A stretch of 39,496 nt of DNA from Methanomicrobiales archaeon. GTDB lineage: Archaea > Halobacteriota > Methanomicrobia > Methanomicrobiales > Methanospirillaceae. The position numbers and the translations under genes are program-made. The DNA lies in NCBI GenBank assembly GCA_012516785.1, contig JAAYWH010000092.1, positions 1 to 39,496 of the forward strand, read 5' to 3'. Shown here one piece after another: positions 1 to 9,900 of this stretch. Position 1 is the stretch's first letter; each line of letters starts with the position of its first letter. The notes beneath the pieces are model-generated. The model was not told where the DNA came from. It did not search any database and worked only from the letters and a program-made list of their open reading frames with translations.

Positions 1-365
1 CCCATGATCAGGCCATCCGGGAGAGAGAATCCTGCATCCGGGGTGAACGGAACAGAGGCATTTGAGGATACCGTTGCAGCCTGTGAGAGGGGAGGCGTGG
101 ACGGCACTGGTACTGGGGAAGAGGTTCCCACCTGGACCGGGGCGGCAGCAGGAGTGGGGCTGGCTGCCGTAGGGGCGGTGGTGACCGAACGGGGGGTATA
201 ATCGCAGATGGCGTTGGCATCGACATCCGTGTACAAAAAACAGCTGCCCGGGTAAGGGCAGTACCCCCTCCCTCTCGGGCAGATGGCAGCACAGACCGGG
301 TATGCAAGACCTGCAGATCCGATGATCCCGGCAAGTCCGCGTTTCAGCCAGTGGGGGATTTCCAT
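1..365 (-). CDS. Cys-rich iron-sulfur-type protein, C-terminus cut by window edge
   Basis: An open minus-strand frame starts with ATG at 365-363 and runs off the left edge without a stop (121 codons visible). Residues 10-28 form a short hydrophobic stretch that could be a membrane anchor or signal. It is followed by a compact cysteine block with C25, C29, C36, C42 and C54, including CPRGRGYCPYPGSC and a calcium-loop-like D-x-D-x-N segment ending in CDY. After that comes a long Thr/Pro/Ala/Ser-rich linker (about residues 56-105). The cysteine block resembles the N-terminal part of archaeal proteins annotated as 4Fe-4S binding, where a linker leads to a second domain; here that part lies outside the window. 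Function is unknown. A TATA-like stretch sits about 26-39 bases upstream. The start is convincing because the cysteine block follows it directly. Confidence 0.6.
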   Translation of the reverse strand, partial: MEIPHWLKRGLAGIIGSAGLAYPVCAAICPRGRGYCPYPGSCFLYTDVDANAICDYTPRSVTTAPTAASPTPAAAPVQVGTSSPVPVPSTPPLSQAATVSSNASVPFTPDAGFSLPDGLIM

Positions 366-820
366 GAGTTGTCCTGTACCTATACCATAGTTATGTAAAA
401 TAAACATCACAATTCCGGCAGGGAGCGTTCTCGGCTTATGCGGTTTTACGGTGGTTCTCCATCATGTGCCAAGGGGAGCCGTATATCCCGGGCTCTTATT
501 CCACCATTGATTGGTGCTTCTCAAGGGGAGGAAGCGAGGGAGGGGTTCTTATTTGCAGGATTTCTCCTGGAATTCAATCACTCAAAGGACATCTTTTTTG
601 TGAGGGGCTACAGCCAGCTGCTTCGAAGCATTCCAGATGCCTCTGTTCGATGATACCCTGCCTTGGATTGGAAAAAAGGGAATACCCCGGATCAGGCTGT
701 TCTTTTCTTCGAACCATAACAGGTCCCGGAGTATAACAACCCGCGCCCGCTATCCATTGTAATCTCCGTTACGAAGATTTCCCCGATCAATGCTTTAAAC
801 GCTTTCTTGCCCTGTTCGCA
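366..820. other. Intergenic region with no gene recognised
   Basis: About 455 bases between the Cys-rich protein start and the ferredoxin stop. Two overlapping plus-strand open frames (438-653 and 464-736) show no recognisable domain, have no ribosome-binding site and look like chance frames. Apart from the promoter-like A/T block near 391-404, nothing definite is seen. Both flanking genes are on the minus strand. Confidence 0.5.
391..404 (-). promoter_or_regulatory. Putative TATA box for the Cys-rich protein
   Basis: Read on the minus strand this is TTTATTTTACATAA, an A/T-rich block in GC-rich surroundings. It lies about 26-39 bases before the ATG at 365, the right place for an archaeal TATA box with a leader of roughly ten bases. 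Confidence 0.4.
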
Positions 821-1045
821 TTACTCTTCGATCGAGATAACCGATGCAGGGCAGAGATCGGCTGCATCAACGGTGCACGCCTCCAGTTCAATGGGTGGAA
901 TCCCTCCTGCATTGTTTCCTTCGATCCGGAATCTTTCGATCACCTGGCTGAAGGAATCGTCGGGGTTCTCTTCAAAAAAATCCGGGCAGATCTCCCAGCA
1001 GGTCCCACAACTGACGCAATTCAACCGGTCGATGATGACTTTCAT
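821..1045 (-). CDS. Single-cluster [4Fe-4S] ferredoxin
   Basis: A 74-residue electron carrier expected in the cytoplasm. The cluster motif is C10-x2-C13-x2-C16-x3-C20-P, with a distal C57 and a C65-P66 near the end. This matches the monocluster ferredoxins of the Pyrococcus furiosus/Desulfovibrio gigas type. There the first three cysteines and the last Cys-Pro hold the cluster, and the other two cysteines can form a disulfide. By alignment C10, C13, C16 and C65 would be ligands and C20/C57 the disulfide pair. The start ATG overlaps the stop of the upstream DUF488 gene (ATGA), so the two are probably translationally coupled in one operon with the rubredoxin. The redox partner is not identifiable from sequence. 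Confidence 0.9.
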   Translation of the reverse strand: MKVIIDRLNCVSCGTCWEICPDFFEENPDDSFSQVIERFRIEGNNAGGIPPIELEACTVDAADLCPASVISIEE

Positions 1046-1398
1046 TCAACTCCTCTCATATGAAGATATTTTTTCAGGGCAACCGCATTATTGTGCTCCT
1101 CATCTTTTGCTGCAAAAAGGAACGTTATCACAGGATGTTCCCGGCCTAGTTCGGCGAGGCGATGGATAACATCAGGTTTTCCGGACAATTCGTGGAAGTA
1201 CTTTTCCTGGAACTCCTCCCATTTTGCCGGATCATGGCCGAACCATTTCCGGAGGGCGGGGCTTGCACCTGCATCTCGCATCCAAAGGTCGATTACAGCC
1301 TGATCCTTCCGCATGCCTCTCGGCCACAGCCGTTCTACAAGGACGCGGAAGCCATCTCCCTCCCCGGGAGCATCATAGATGCGTTTTACCTGGATCAT
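1042..1398 (-). CDS. DUF488 family protein (YeaO-like)
   Basis: A 118-residue protein with the conserved DUF488 N-terminus (VKRIYDAP...[12 protein letters not shown]) followed by a K-W-F-G-H-D-P segment and the YFHEL region. The biochemical role of the family is not established. The frame extends upstream to 1437, but the ATG at 1398 is preferred: it overlaps the rubredoxin stop codon as ATGA and places the conserved VKRIYDA segment right at the N-terminus. The 3' end overlaps the ferredoxin start, again by ATGA. Tight coupling to rubredoxin and ferredoxin suggests a redox or stress-related role (inference). Confidence 0.85.
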   Translation of the reverse strand: MIQVKRIYDAPGEGDGFRVLVERLWPRGMRKDQAVIDLWMRDAGASPALRKWFGHDPAKWEEFQEKYFHELSGKPDVIHRLAELGREHPVITFLFAAKDEEHNNAVALKKYLHMRGVE

Positions 1399-1570
1399 TC
1401 CTCTACTCTCTCGAACTGGTCCTTGCCGACCCCGCATTCAGGGCAGACCCAATTCTCGGGAAGATCGTCGAACGACACACCCGGGGGATTCCTGCACCGG
1501 GATCTCCCACCGCAGGATTGTAGAGGTAACTGCAGACAGTGCATCGGTAGCAGTCCAAGGTGTTGCCCAT
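1395..1570 (-). pseudogene. Rubredoxin, reading frame broken by a one-base shift
   Basis: Rubredoxin is a small Fe(Cys)4 electron carrier. The first half reads in one frame from ATG at 1570: C7-x2-C10-x2-C13 followed by [16 protein letters not shown]. The second half reads in another frame: [13 protein letters not shown], then CPEC and GVGKDQFE, ending in TGA at 1397-1395. The two halves join perfectly if one base is added in the G5 run at plus-strand 1483-1487 (C5 in the sense strand). Everything else, including both Cys pairs, is intact. The upstream AAAGGTG is a reasonable ribosome-binding site, and the stop overlaps the next gene's start (ATGA). A homopolymer sequencing error is as likely as a real recent mutation; without a correction the protein loses its second Cys pair and cannot bind iron normally. 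Confidence 0.85.
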
Positions 1571-1789
1571 ACACCTTTCTCTGATCGTTCTCATATTTCA
1601 TTCCAGCAGTGTCCCAGGCCTGATGCAATCTCATCTATTTGCCACATCGTTCCTGTTCCCCGATTGAAACAAAATCTGAAACTGCCGTGAAGTTTTCGCG
1701 ATTACTGATGGGATCTGAAACCTGAAATCCTGTGACAGCATACCTAACAGGAGAGGCATGATCGACACTGATCTGCGGAGACCCTGACC

Positions 1790-2425
1790 ATGAACCGGGA
1801 AGAAATTTCCAGACAATGCTCATCTCTTGGCTCGATGAAGACCCGTGGTGAGCTCGGCCAGGCCATCGCCGACCTCGTTCTCTCCTACTCGCCCCGGGAC
1901 CTCCAGCAGATGCGATGGAACTTCTCGGGTGCTATCCAGGACATCAACCCTGAATACCGGAAAAAGCTGGAAGAGACGATCACCGCCCATCTCCACGGGA
2001 CCTACCAGGCACTCCGGCTGATGAGGCAGCAGGGGAGTTTCGCTCCGATGACCCAACCACTGGGGAAGAAGGCTGCGGAATACTGGACGATGGTCGCTTC
2101 CCAGTGTCGTTCGGGCGACGAGGAACAGGTCCGGCTCCGGTTCCTGAAATTTCTTCTCTCCGGCTTTTGCATGTTCGTGCAGGAGATCCCCGGCCATCCG
2201 GTCGGGACACCATTTCCCGGCGGTGACAAGGTCGAGATCATTGACGGAACGTACTACTGCCCTGTCCGGGACAAGGCAAACGACGTCGACTCCGCCCTCT
2301 GCCCGTTCTGCCCGGCACTCCAGACCCCTGAGGTCGGGTATCTCAAGCCACCGGTAAAGGGGAGCGATCACCGGAAAAAGGAGTTCCTCCGCCAGACATT
2401 TGACCGGCACTATTACAACGGGTGA
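1790..2425 (+). CDS. DUF2115 family protein (UPF0305)
   Basis: A 211-residue soluble protein. Its C-terminal third holds the family hallmark YYCPVRDKANDVDSALCPFC, in which three cysteines could bind metal, preceded by the VGTPFPGG segment. The N-terminal two thirds are predicted helical (repeated amphipathic segments around residues 20-75 and 85-130). DUF2115 is found almost only in methanogenic archaea; its function is not known to me. The ATG at 1790 has GGAG nine bases upstream, which supports the start. The gene stands alone, divergent from the rubredoxin operon and about 100 bases before the AlkZ-like gene. Confidence 0.8.
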   Translation: MNREEISRQCSSLGSMKTRGELGQAIADLVLSYSPRDLQQMRWNFSGAIQDINPEYRKKLEETITAHLHGTYQALRLMRQQGSFAPMTQPLGKKAAEYWTMVASQCRSGDEEQVRLRFLKFLLSGFCMFVQEIPGHPVGTPFPGGDKVEIIDGTYYCPVRDKANDVDSALCPFCPALQTPEVGYLKPPVKGSDHRKKEFLRQTFDRHYYNG

Positions 2426-2528
2426 CTCTCTTCCGGCAAGGCTCGGTTTTACGGAGAGGAGAGAGAGGGAGAGAATAATTCCGGGTCGGAAGAATGAAGA
2501 TTCCTGAAGTGGATAGCTCCCCCCTGTG

Positions 2529-3602
2529 ATGACCCAGGAAGAGATCCCCTCCCTCCGCCTCTCCCACTCAGGCCTCAGCCAACCAACCGTCACGACCGCG
2601 GCTGAAGCGGTAGCCCATTCCGGAGCGGTCCAGGCCCAGGATTTCTCCGCTGCGATATGGTCGCTCGGGCTCAGAATCAGGGATGCAACCGCTGCGACAA
2701 TCGAGGATGCGTATAACGATGGAAAGATTCTCCGAGTCCATGTATTACGTCCCACCTGGCATTTCATCCTGCCTGAGGACCTCAGGTGGATGACCTCCCT
2801 GACAGCCCCGGGGGTAAAATCGGCAGTGGCTGCGTCCAACCGGAAGCTCGGGCTTGATACCACTTTATTTTCGAAGAGCAACGCTGTGATTGAGAAAGCC
2901 CTCGAAGGTCACCATTATCTCACGAGGCCGGACCTGAAGAGTATACTGGCAGACATCGGGATCATGACCGATGTCCAGCGCCTTGCGCACATCATCATGC
3001 AGGCAGAGTTCGAGGGACTGATCTGCAGCGGGCCGATGCAGGGGAGGCAGCATACCTATGCCCTCGTCGATGAACGGGTCAGGGAATCGAGAGCACTCAC
3101 GAGGGAACAGTCCCTTGCCGAACTTGCACGCCGATACTTTGGCAGCCATGGTCCGGCCCAGATCAGGGACTTCTCATGGTGGTCGGGACTTTCCAGCAGG
3201 GATGCGGGTGCCAGCCTCGATTCGATCAAGGAGGAGATGGAGCGAACTTTAATCGACGGAAAGACATACTTTTCCTTGCCTGACGATGACATGGTCATAC
3301 CAGAACCACCGGTTGCACTCCTCCTCTCAATTTACGATGAGTATGCGATCGCCTATGCCGACAGGAGCGCCATCAGCGACTCCCGGGATATCGAGCGGAT
3401 GATCGTACAAGGGAATGCTATGACTGCCGTCATTGTCCTTCACGGGAAGGTGGCCGGGACCTGGAGGAGGATAATGCAGAAGGATTCGATTGAGATCAGC
3501 CTGAACCCGTTCAGGGAACTCACCGATGAGGAACAGGAAGCCGTGGAGAGTGAGGTCCAGCGGTACGGGAGGTTTTTCGGGAGAAAGGCGGAGGTTGTTT
3601 AA
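2529..3602 (+). CDS. AlkZ-like winged-helix DNA glycosylase (HTH_42 family)
   Basis: A 357-residue member of the HTH_42/AlkZ-like superfamily. Known members (bacterial AlkZ, E. coli YcaQ/AlkX) excise bulky alkylated bases or unhook interstrand crosslinks. Support includes the signature VLRPTWHFILPEDLRWM near residue 80 and a Q-x-Q motif (VQAQDF, Q35 and Q37) at the position of the catalytic Q-phi-Q motif that separates AlkZ-like from YcaQ-like (Q-phi-D) enzymes. The FGSHGPAQIRDFSWWSGLS segment in the middle is also typical of the family. A GTG one codon upstream (2526) is an alternative start; no clear ribosome-binding site separates them. The gene converges on addA and their stop codons overlap by four bases. 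Substrate is unknown; repair of alkylated DNA is inferred from family. Confidence 0.8.
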   Translation: MTQEEIPSLRLSHSGLSQPTVTTAAEAVAHSGAVQAQDFSAAIWSLGLRIRDATAATIEDAYNDGKILRVHVLRPTWHFILPEDLRWMTSLTAPGVKSAVAASNRKLGLDTTLFSKSNAVIEKALEGHHYLTRPDLKSILADIGIMTDVQRLAHIIMQAEFEGLICSGPMQGRQHTYALVDERVRESRALTREQSLAELARRYFGSHGPAQIRDFSWWSGLSSRDAGASLDSIKEEMERTLIDGKTYFSLPDDDMVIPEPPVALLLSIYDEYAIAYADRSAISDSRDIERMIVQGNAMTAVIVLHGKVAGTWRRIMQKDSIEISLNPFRELTDEEQEAVESEVQRYGRFFGRKAEVV

Positions 3603-6600
3603 TTCGCCTCTTCATACCTCATTACTCTCAAAAAATCCCCCGTTTCCGTAAAATACAAATACCCTTCAACTTCGTTCCTCTTCACGAGTTGCCTGGCAGC
3701 TTCGACATAGACGTCCATTGAGGTCTGATATTCTTCTGCCTTTTTCACATAATCTGAAGGATCAACCGGGTCTGACTTGTAATCGATCAGCACCCAGCTT
3801 CCATCCACAAGTTCGCACAGCCGGTCGATCTTGCCTTTTACATGCCTGCCATCATACGTGATAACAAAAGGCAGCTCACAAAACTCCCTCTTCACCCGCT
3901 GCATCAGTGGAGACGAATGAAACCGGGCAACAATCGCCTCGCATTGCCGGGGCGCTTCCGGATAATTCAACCCATACTCCCTGCATACGATCCGGGGGTC
4001 ACGGTCTCGGAGCACTTCGTGGATAATGGTCCCCTTCAAAGGACCGTCGACTCCGGGCAGGTATCGGGATTGAACAGTTTTACAGGCTGAAGGAGAATGA
4101 GAAGAATGCTCCCTCTCAAGGTCCGTCACCGATATAATCTCAATCCCTTCCGGACCCTTGTCAAACTCCTTCCTGGACCAGGTCCCGCTCATGCCTGCAC
4201 ATTCTTCTGGCACGACAAGAAGCTCCGGAGTGGACTTCGCAGCCTCTGCAGGGATTGCTGCAGGATCCGTTGTGATGGTCAGATGGATAGAATCGTCACC
4301 GTTCACCAGATCCATTCCTCCGGCAGCGATAGCATCATCCGTGATTCCGAGGGCCGAAAAGAGCCATTCGATCCGGGAGGTCGCCAGCCGAATCGAAAGG
4401 TCTGGGTTGGCCGGGGGAGAACCGCTCATGATCAGGTGGTCCCTCGCACGGGTAAGGGCAACGTAGAGGAGCCGTTTCTTCTCGGCACGCTCCTTCTGGC
4501 GCCGCATCTCCCGGAGGGCAAGAAGCATCGGAGTCTTCGTAAGCTCGAAATCTCCCTCGGGGTCGGGGACCGTTATCCCAACGAGAAGCGGGTTATCCCC
4601 GATCATGATCGGCGGGAACGTCTCCCGGAACTGCATCCCCATGTCGGGAACCACCACGATCGGGAATTCAAGCCCCTTGGCGGCATGGACCGTCATGACG
4701 TTCACCGAGTTCTCGGCAAGGGCATCCAGCGGGGCTTCACCCTCCCGCTCCTCTTCATCCATGGCGGTCCTGAGGTCCTCGATAAAGTCGGCAAGTCCGT
4801 AGGATCCGGCACCCTCCCGAACCCGGGCCATGGCAACGATCTTCTCGAGGTTGGCCAGGACCTGTTTTCCCTCCGGAAGTGCTGCATACACCGTGTATAT
4901 CCCGGATTCAGAAAGGATCCGCCTGATGAGGGGGACGATGCCAGTCCGTCCCGCATCTGCCCTCCAGAGCGAGAGGAGCCGGCAGGCACGAACCGCACCC
5001 TCTGACCCGGTCTGTTCACCGTAGTTCTGGAGCTTCTCCCAGAAGGTCCGGCCTTTTTCTCGGCCAATCCGGAACAAATCGGTATCCGGGAGGCCGCAAT
5101 ACGGGGACCGGAGCGTTCCTGCAAGGCTGATATCATCATGCTTTAAATGGAGGAACCGGAGGAGATTGTACAGGTCATACACCTCCTGCCGCGAATAGAA
5201 CCCTGTCCCCCCGTGCACATAGAAAGGAATGCCGTATCTGGCGAGGGCAGCAATATACAAGGAAAGGTTCGTCCTCTGTTCAAGAAGGATCGCAATATCG
5301 CTGTACCGGGCAGGCCTCGAAATAAACGACCGGTCCTCTGCTTCCTCATAGACACGGACAGGACATCCATGGACGAGGCTCTGGATTCGCCGTGCCACCA
5401 TGTCAGCCTCGATCCACTTCGTCGCAGCTGAGTCCTCCCCTGGCGGGGGGAGCAGCAGTTCGAAGGATCCCGCATCCCCTGCCCGGGCTTCCGAAACGAG
5501 GATCGGCTCGTACCCGAACTCCCACGGTTTCTCTGCTGAGGCAAAGAGCCGGGAGAAGAGGTAATTTGCACCCCCTATCACCTCTTTTGTACTCCGGAAA
5601 CTCGTGTCAAGGTGCACCTCACGGCCCTGGCACTGAGTGAGAATGATCTCCCGGACCGCTTTGAAACGGGTGACATCGGCATCCCGGAAGAGATAGATCG
5701 ATTGCTTGGGATCGCCGACAATGAAGAGGCAGTCCGTAGATGGGCTGGGTATGCCGATGATCGCGAGGATGATGTCAAACTGCGAGGGATCGGTGTCCTG
5801 GAACTCGTCGATGAGGATATACCTGAACCGTGGCAGGAAATGGGTGGCAACGAGATCTTCATTGGTCAGGAACAGCTGCCGGGCGTGCAGGATCAGGTCC
5901 TCGAAATCAAGTCCCCCAAGGACCGCCTTTTCCCGCTCAACCAGTTCCGTGTAGCGGTGATAGACGAGCGAGAGATCTCCCAGGAGGTCAATCGCACCAG
6001 TGACAAGCGGATCAGCGGGATCAACCGTCATCCGGAAGAGACTGCTCTTCCTCTTCAGGATATCATTCAGCTCCTTATAGGCAGATTTGAACAGCGAGAG
6101 GTCGTTTCCCTTCCATACCTTCCTGCTCCCGGCATTCCCCGGGCGCTTTGTGAGGAGATCGGTGGCGGCAGAACAGAACACCTCAATGTCGGAATCCCCT
6201 GAGATTGCATCGAGGAGCGGCCGAATCCCGCAGAGAAAGCAGACCGCCTTGTCATCAGCACCCTCATAACGGTTAGCGAGAGAGAAAAGAGTGGTGAGTG
6301 CAGCATTGAACGAACGGTCGTTTTGTAAATCCCTGATCCCGTTTTCACGGACCGAGTTGACTTCCCTGGTCCAGGTCCGTATCACCGGGTCCCTGTCCGA
6401 CCCGAGTGCCTCAAAGAACTGTCGGTATGACAGCCTCTTGCCATACATCTCCGCGAGCATCGCACGGACTGTTGATGGTTCGAATACTGAGAGGATTCGC
6501 ACAACGGCATCATGGACCGGCGGCGGGGAGGGTACATGGACAAGATCCTCGAATGTCTTTCCATGGAGGCGGGAGACCTGCCTCTCGTCAAGAACCACGA

Positions 6601-6943
6601 ATCCCGGTTCGAGGCCGGATTCAATGGGAAATTCACGAAGGACCTGGGCACAGAAGGAGTGGAAGGTCTGGACAGGAGCGACCAGGAAGTCCACTGCAGC
6701 CCGCTCCCATCGTTCTCCTTTTTTTCCGGATAGCGCTCTCCGTATCCGTTCTTTCATCTCGGCAGCAGCCTTTTCTGTGAACGTGAGGGCAAGGATCTCG
6801 GGGACCGTCACTCCCCGGGTCTCGAGAAGGTCGAGGTATTTCTGCACGAGGACATAGGTCTTTCCGGTACCCGCCCCGGCAGTGACCACAAGACTCCTGT
6901 CATGGGTCGAGATCGCCTCGTTCTGCCGTCTTGTAGCGGCCAT
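3599..6943 (-). CDS. addA: AddA-like UvrD-family helicase with C-terminal RecB-type nuclease
   Basis: A 1114-residue helicase-nuclease. Residues 1-35 hold the Q-motif (RRQNEAI) and Walker A (TAGAGTGKT, 21-29). The Walker B/motif II DEFQDTDPSQF is near residue 380, followed by VGDPKQSIYLFRDADV, an UvrD-type LDTSFRST, and VMTVHAAKGLEFPIVVVPDM and LLYVALTRARDHL near the end of the helicase. The C-terminus carries a PD-(D/E)xK nuclease: GKIDRL, then LIDYKSD near residue 1054, then the Y-x2-Q-x6-Y helix. This is the AddA/RecB layout of bacterial double-strand-break processing machines. The start ATG overlaps the addB stop by one base (TGATG), so it is cotranslated with the AddB partner. Its stop overlaps the convergent glycosylase gene. 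AddAB is common in bacteria and unusual in archaea, which suggests horizontal gain. Confidence 0.9.
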   Translation of the reverse strand: MAATRRQNEAISTHDRSLVVTAGAGTGKTYVLVQKYLDLLETRGVTVPEILALTFTEKAAAEMKERIRRALSGKKGERWERAAVDFLVAPVQTFHSFCAQVLREFPIESGLEPGFVVLDERQVSRLHGKTFEDLVHVPSPPPVHDAVVRILSVFEPSTVRAMLAEMYGKRLSYRQFFEALGSDRDPVIRTWTREVNSVRENGIRDLQNDRSFNAALTTLFSLANRYEGADDKAVCFLCGIRPLLDAISGDSDIEVFCSAATDLLTKRPGNAGSRKVWKGNDLSLFKSAYKELNDILKRKSSLFRMTVDPADPLVTGAIDLLGDLSLVYHRYTELVEREKAVLGGLDFEDLILHARQLFLTNEDLVATHFLPRFRYILIDEFQDTDPSQFDIILAIIGIPSPSTDCLFIVGDPKQSIYLFRDADVTRFKAVREIILTQCQGREVHLDTSFRSTKEVIGGANYLFSRLFASAEKPWEFGYEPILVSEARAGDAGSFELLLPPPGEDSAATKWIEADMVARRIQSLVHGCPVRVYEEAEDRSFISRPARYSDIAILLEQRTNLSLYIAALARYGIPFYVHGGTGFYSRQEVYDLYNLLRFLHLKHDDISLAGTLRSPYCGLPDTDLFRIGREKGRTFWEKLQNYGEQTGSEGAVRACRLLSLWRADAGRTGIVPLIRRILSESGIYTVYAALPEGKQVLANLEKIVAMARVREGAGSYGLADFIEDLRTAMDEEEREGEAPLDALAENSVNVMTVHAAKGLEFPIVVVPDMGMQFRETFPPIMIGDNPLLVGITVPDPEGDFELTKTPMLLALREMRRQKERAEKKRLLYVALTRARDHLIMSGSPPANPDLSIRLATSRIEWLFSALGITDDAIAAGGMDLVNGDDSIHLTITTDPAAIPAEAAKSTPELLVVPEECAGMSGTWSRKEFDKGPEGIEIISVTDLEREHSSHSPSACKTVQSRYLPGVDGPLKGTIIHEVLRDRDPRIVCREYGLNYPEAPRQCEAIVARFHSSPLMQRVKREFCELPFVITYDGRHVKGKIDRLCELVDGSWVLIDYKSDPVDPSDYVKKAEEYQTSMDVYVEAARQLVKRNEVEGYLYFTETGDFLRVMRYEEAN

Positions 6944-9900
6944 CAGGTCACCTCCCCGGAATCAGAGACCCTGTAGGGATCGAACCGGCAGATGCGCCTG
7001 AACTCGCAGTAGGAGTTCGGGCAGTGCTCATCGGCAGGGAGGGGAAACGCCCCCTCCCTGATCCTGCGTATATACCCGATGGCAAAATCGCAGGAACGGG
7101 TGATCAGGGCGGCGACATCCGGTGTCATCTTTGTCCGGGATGTGATAAGGCACCGTGCCTGTTCATCGCAGAGGAGCAGATCGCGCCGGACATCCTTCCG
7201 GATATGGTAGTACCCTGCGGCCACCCCGCGTTGTTCCGAAAGCGCTTCGAAGGCGAGCAGGTAGAGGGGGAGCTGGAGGGCTTTCCCTTCCTCGATATCC
7301 TTGATTTTTGGATGCCCGCGTCCGGTCTTGTAGTCATAGATAAGGAAGAATCCTTCAGGGGAGGTATCGATCCTATCGATCCGACCCCGTATCCGGAGCT
7401 GTTCACCACCGTCTGAACTGGTGAGGGCAACTGCTTCTTCCACCGAGGCGGGGTCATCGGTTCCGGATGGGTTCATCCCAAAAGAGAATTCAAAATGGCA
7501 GGGAGCCAGCGGGGAATCTGCTGCTTCCGCTTCCTTGGCGAGGAACTTCTCAAGGTATCCGGGGCCGGCATGGGGAGAGCCCTTCATCTGCAGACAGGTC
7601 GCCTCCCAGAGGGGACTCTCGAAATGGTGACGGTCAAGCTCTTCCCGGGCAATTTCCTGCATGAGACTGGTTGCTGTTTCTATCGAAGCGGGGGTGATGT
7701 GCCCCTGCCCCGCTGCAAGCCATCGGCGATAAAATGTCGAGAGGATGTCATGGACTGCACTTCCCCGGTCGGCCGGAGAGAGGTTCTGCTCACCATCAGG
7801 GAGATCTTCCAGCCGGAGAACATTACCGATGAAAAACCTGAAGGGGCACTGCGCATAGGTCTCGAGGCTCGTCGCGGAATACACCCCCTCGGGGCTGAAC
7901 CGCTCCGCGAGAGCAGCAGCGATGGTTTCATCAGCAGACAGCATTCCCTCATAGATGGAGTCACAGGTTCCCTTCCGGTAGTAGCGCTCGGTATTGATAC
8001 GCGCTACCAGGTCGTCGATACTCTGCAGTGGATCCAGACGATCACTAGCCTGGCATACCAGTCCTTCTGCAATCCTTTCTCCGGCAGTGACTGCCGCAAG
8101 ACTGCGCGAACAGCACCCAGTATCCTGGCCAGTACTGCTCCACCCCTTCGGATGGCATACCATCCGTACCCGCTCGAAGAAGGCAGAGGTGAGGAGCGGG
8201 GTGGACCCTTCAGCGAGGGGTGCACTCAGATAGACTCGCGGTGAAGAGAGGAGCGCTGCGATAAAGTAATACTCCTGTTCACGGAGGATTTCCGCAAGTG
8301 ACCGGGTCCCCATCCGTGCGTTCTCAAGCGAATTGGTAAAGGGGAGCCGGGTGGTCAGACGGGGGACCACCCCCTCGACCAACCCGCAGATGAACAATAC
8401 CGGCAGATGCAGGTGAATTGCCTCGCGGATCCCGATAACCGACACCCCTCCCTCTTCGGGGTCAGAATCGCCTGACGGCTCATCAATAAGGATAGTGACC
8501 ATGCGGAGAAATTCATCAGTCGTCACCTTCCTGTCTTCCGGGAGGAGTGGGTTGTACCGCAGGGATTCCAGCCGTTCACGGAAAAGACCGATAATGCGTT
8601 CATCCCTGATCCGCTCCTCGTCATCGGGTGCGAGACAGAGCTTCGGCAGGTGATACCGATCGAGAAAGCCCCTGTATTCACGCACGAACTCCTGCATGCT
8701 TTTCCTGCCCTCAAGGCCCTGCAGCGCATCAAAGAGCTGAATGATCCCGTCCCTGACCCGGTCTGCTGAATCCTGGCTGATTCCATGGTATCGCCGTTCG
8801 TTTCCATTTGCAATCAATGAACCAAGATATTCCAGACGATCCTGCCATTCATTCCTCCCTGATTCAACACAGGCATGGCGTGAGACAAGATCAACCTCTG
8901 ACGGATCCAGCAGGAGAGATCCTTCCCGGGAGGGAGCATGCAGGTACGGGCTGTTCAGGAACGAGATGACCTCCTCGCGGGAATACCGGTTGACGACAAG
9001 CCCGATGATCCCCACGAGAAACCGGATTACCGGGAATCTTGACAACTTGGGGGTAACTCTGGACTTCCAGGGGATCCCAAAATCAGAAAATATCTCCCCG
9101 ACACGGTCAAGTTCATCCTGCAATTCCGGAAACGCGACCGAGATATCAGAGAGGGGAACGCCAGCCTCATTGAGGCGGCAGATCTCGCCTGCAATCGCCT
9201 GGAGTTCAGCAGAAGGGGAGGGGAAGGTATCCAGCCGGATTGACTCACCGATGTCGATCGGTTCCGGTGAAGAGAATATCCCGGTCAGTAATGACGGAGT
9301 GGAGGGAGGGAGCTGAAACGATGACCCGGTATCACCACTTCCCATCCAGCCGGGAGGTCCGGCAAAAATGGCAGGATCGGCACCTGACGGGATGAAACAG
9401 GTGAACGATTCTGATCGCTCCCGGAGCAGGGTGAGAAGGTCCTGTTCAAGTGGCAGGGGACTGAAGAGACCGTACACGAATATCCGGAGGGGATCCTTCC
9501 CACCTTCATTTTCCAGGTGGTGGATCGTCCATTCGAGGAGCGTATCAGCATCCACCAGGTCAAGCTCTCTTAACCGGTTCCGGTAAGCAGAAATGATCCT
9601 GGCAATCTGGTTAGTCTTCTCCCCCTGGAGATCCCCGAGACATTCCGGGAATGCGACCTTTCTCGTAGTGATAACATTCATGAAGGTCTGGAGATCTTCG
9701 ATCGTTCCAGGAAGGGGACGTTCCCGGACAAAGAACAACGGGAGCGAATCACGGTTATCAGAAAGGACCAATGAGAGAAGGAGTCGCGAATCTGCCTTCG
9801 TCAGTTCACGGGTTGTGGTACGGTATTCCTCAAAATAACTCCTGCAGAGCCCTTTCAGGGTGCAGATCCGGGAAGGGATGAAGGGAACATTTTTTCGGGA

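Noticed and set aside
438-736. Two overlapping plus-strand open frames (71 and 90 codons)
   Set aside because: No recognisable domain, no ribosome-binding site, residue composition typical of chance translation in GC-rich DNA.
1820-2881. A 353-codon minus-strand open frame
   Set aside because: It lies antisense to the DUF2115 and AlkZ-like genes, which carry clear family motifs; its product is rich in Pro, Arg and Ser without any motif.
4097-5005. A 302-codon plus-strand open frame antisense to addA
   Set aside because: Fully inside a gene with strong helicase motifs and shows no domain of its own.
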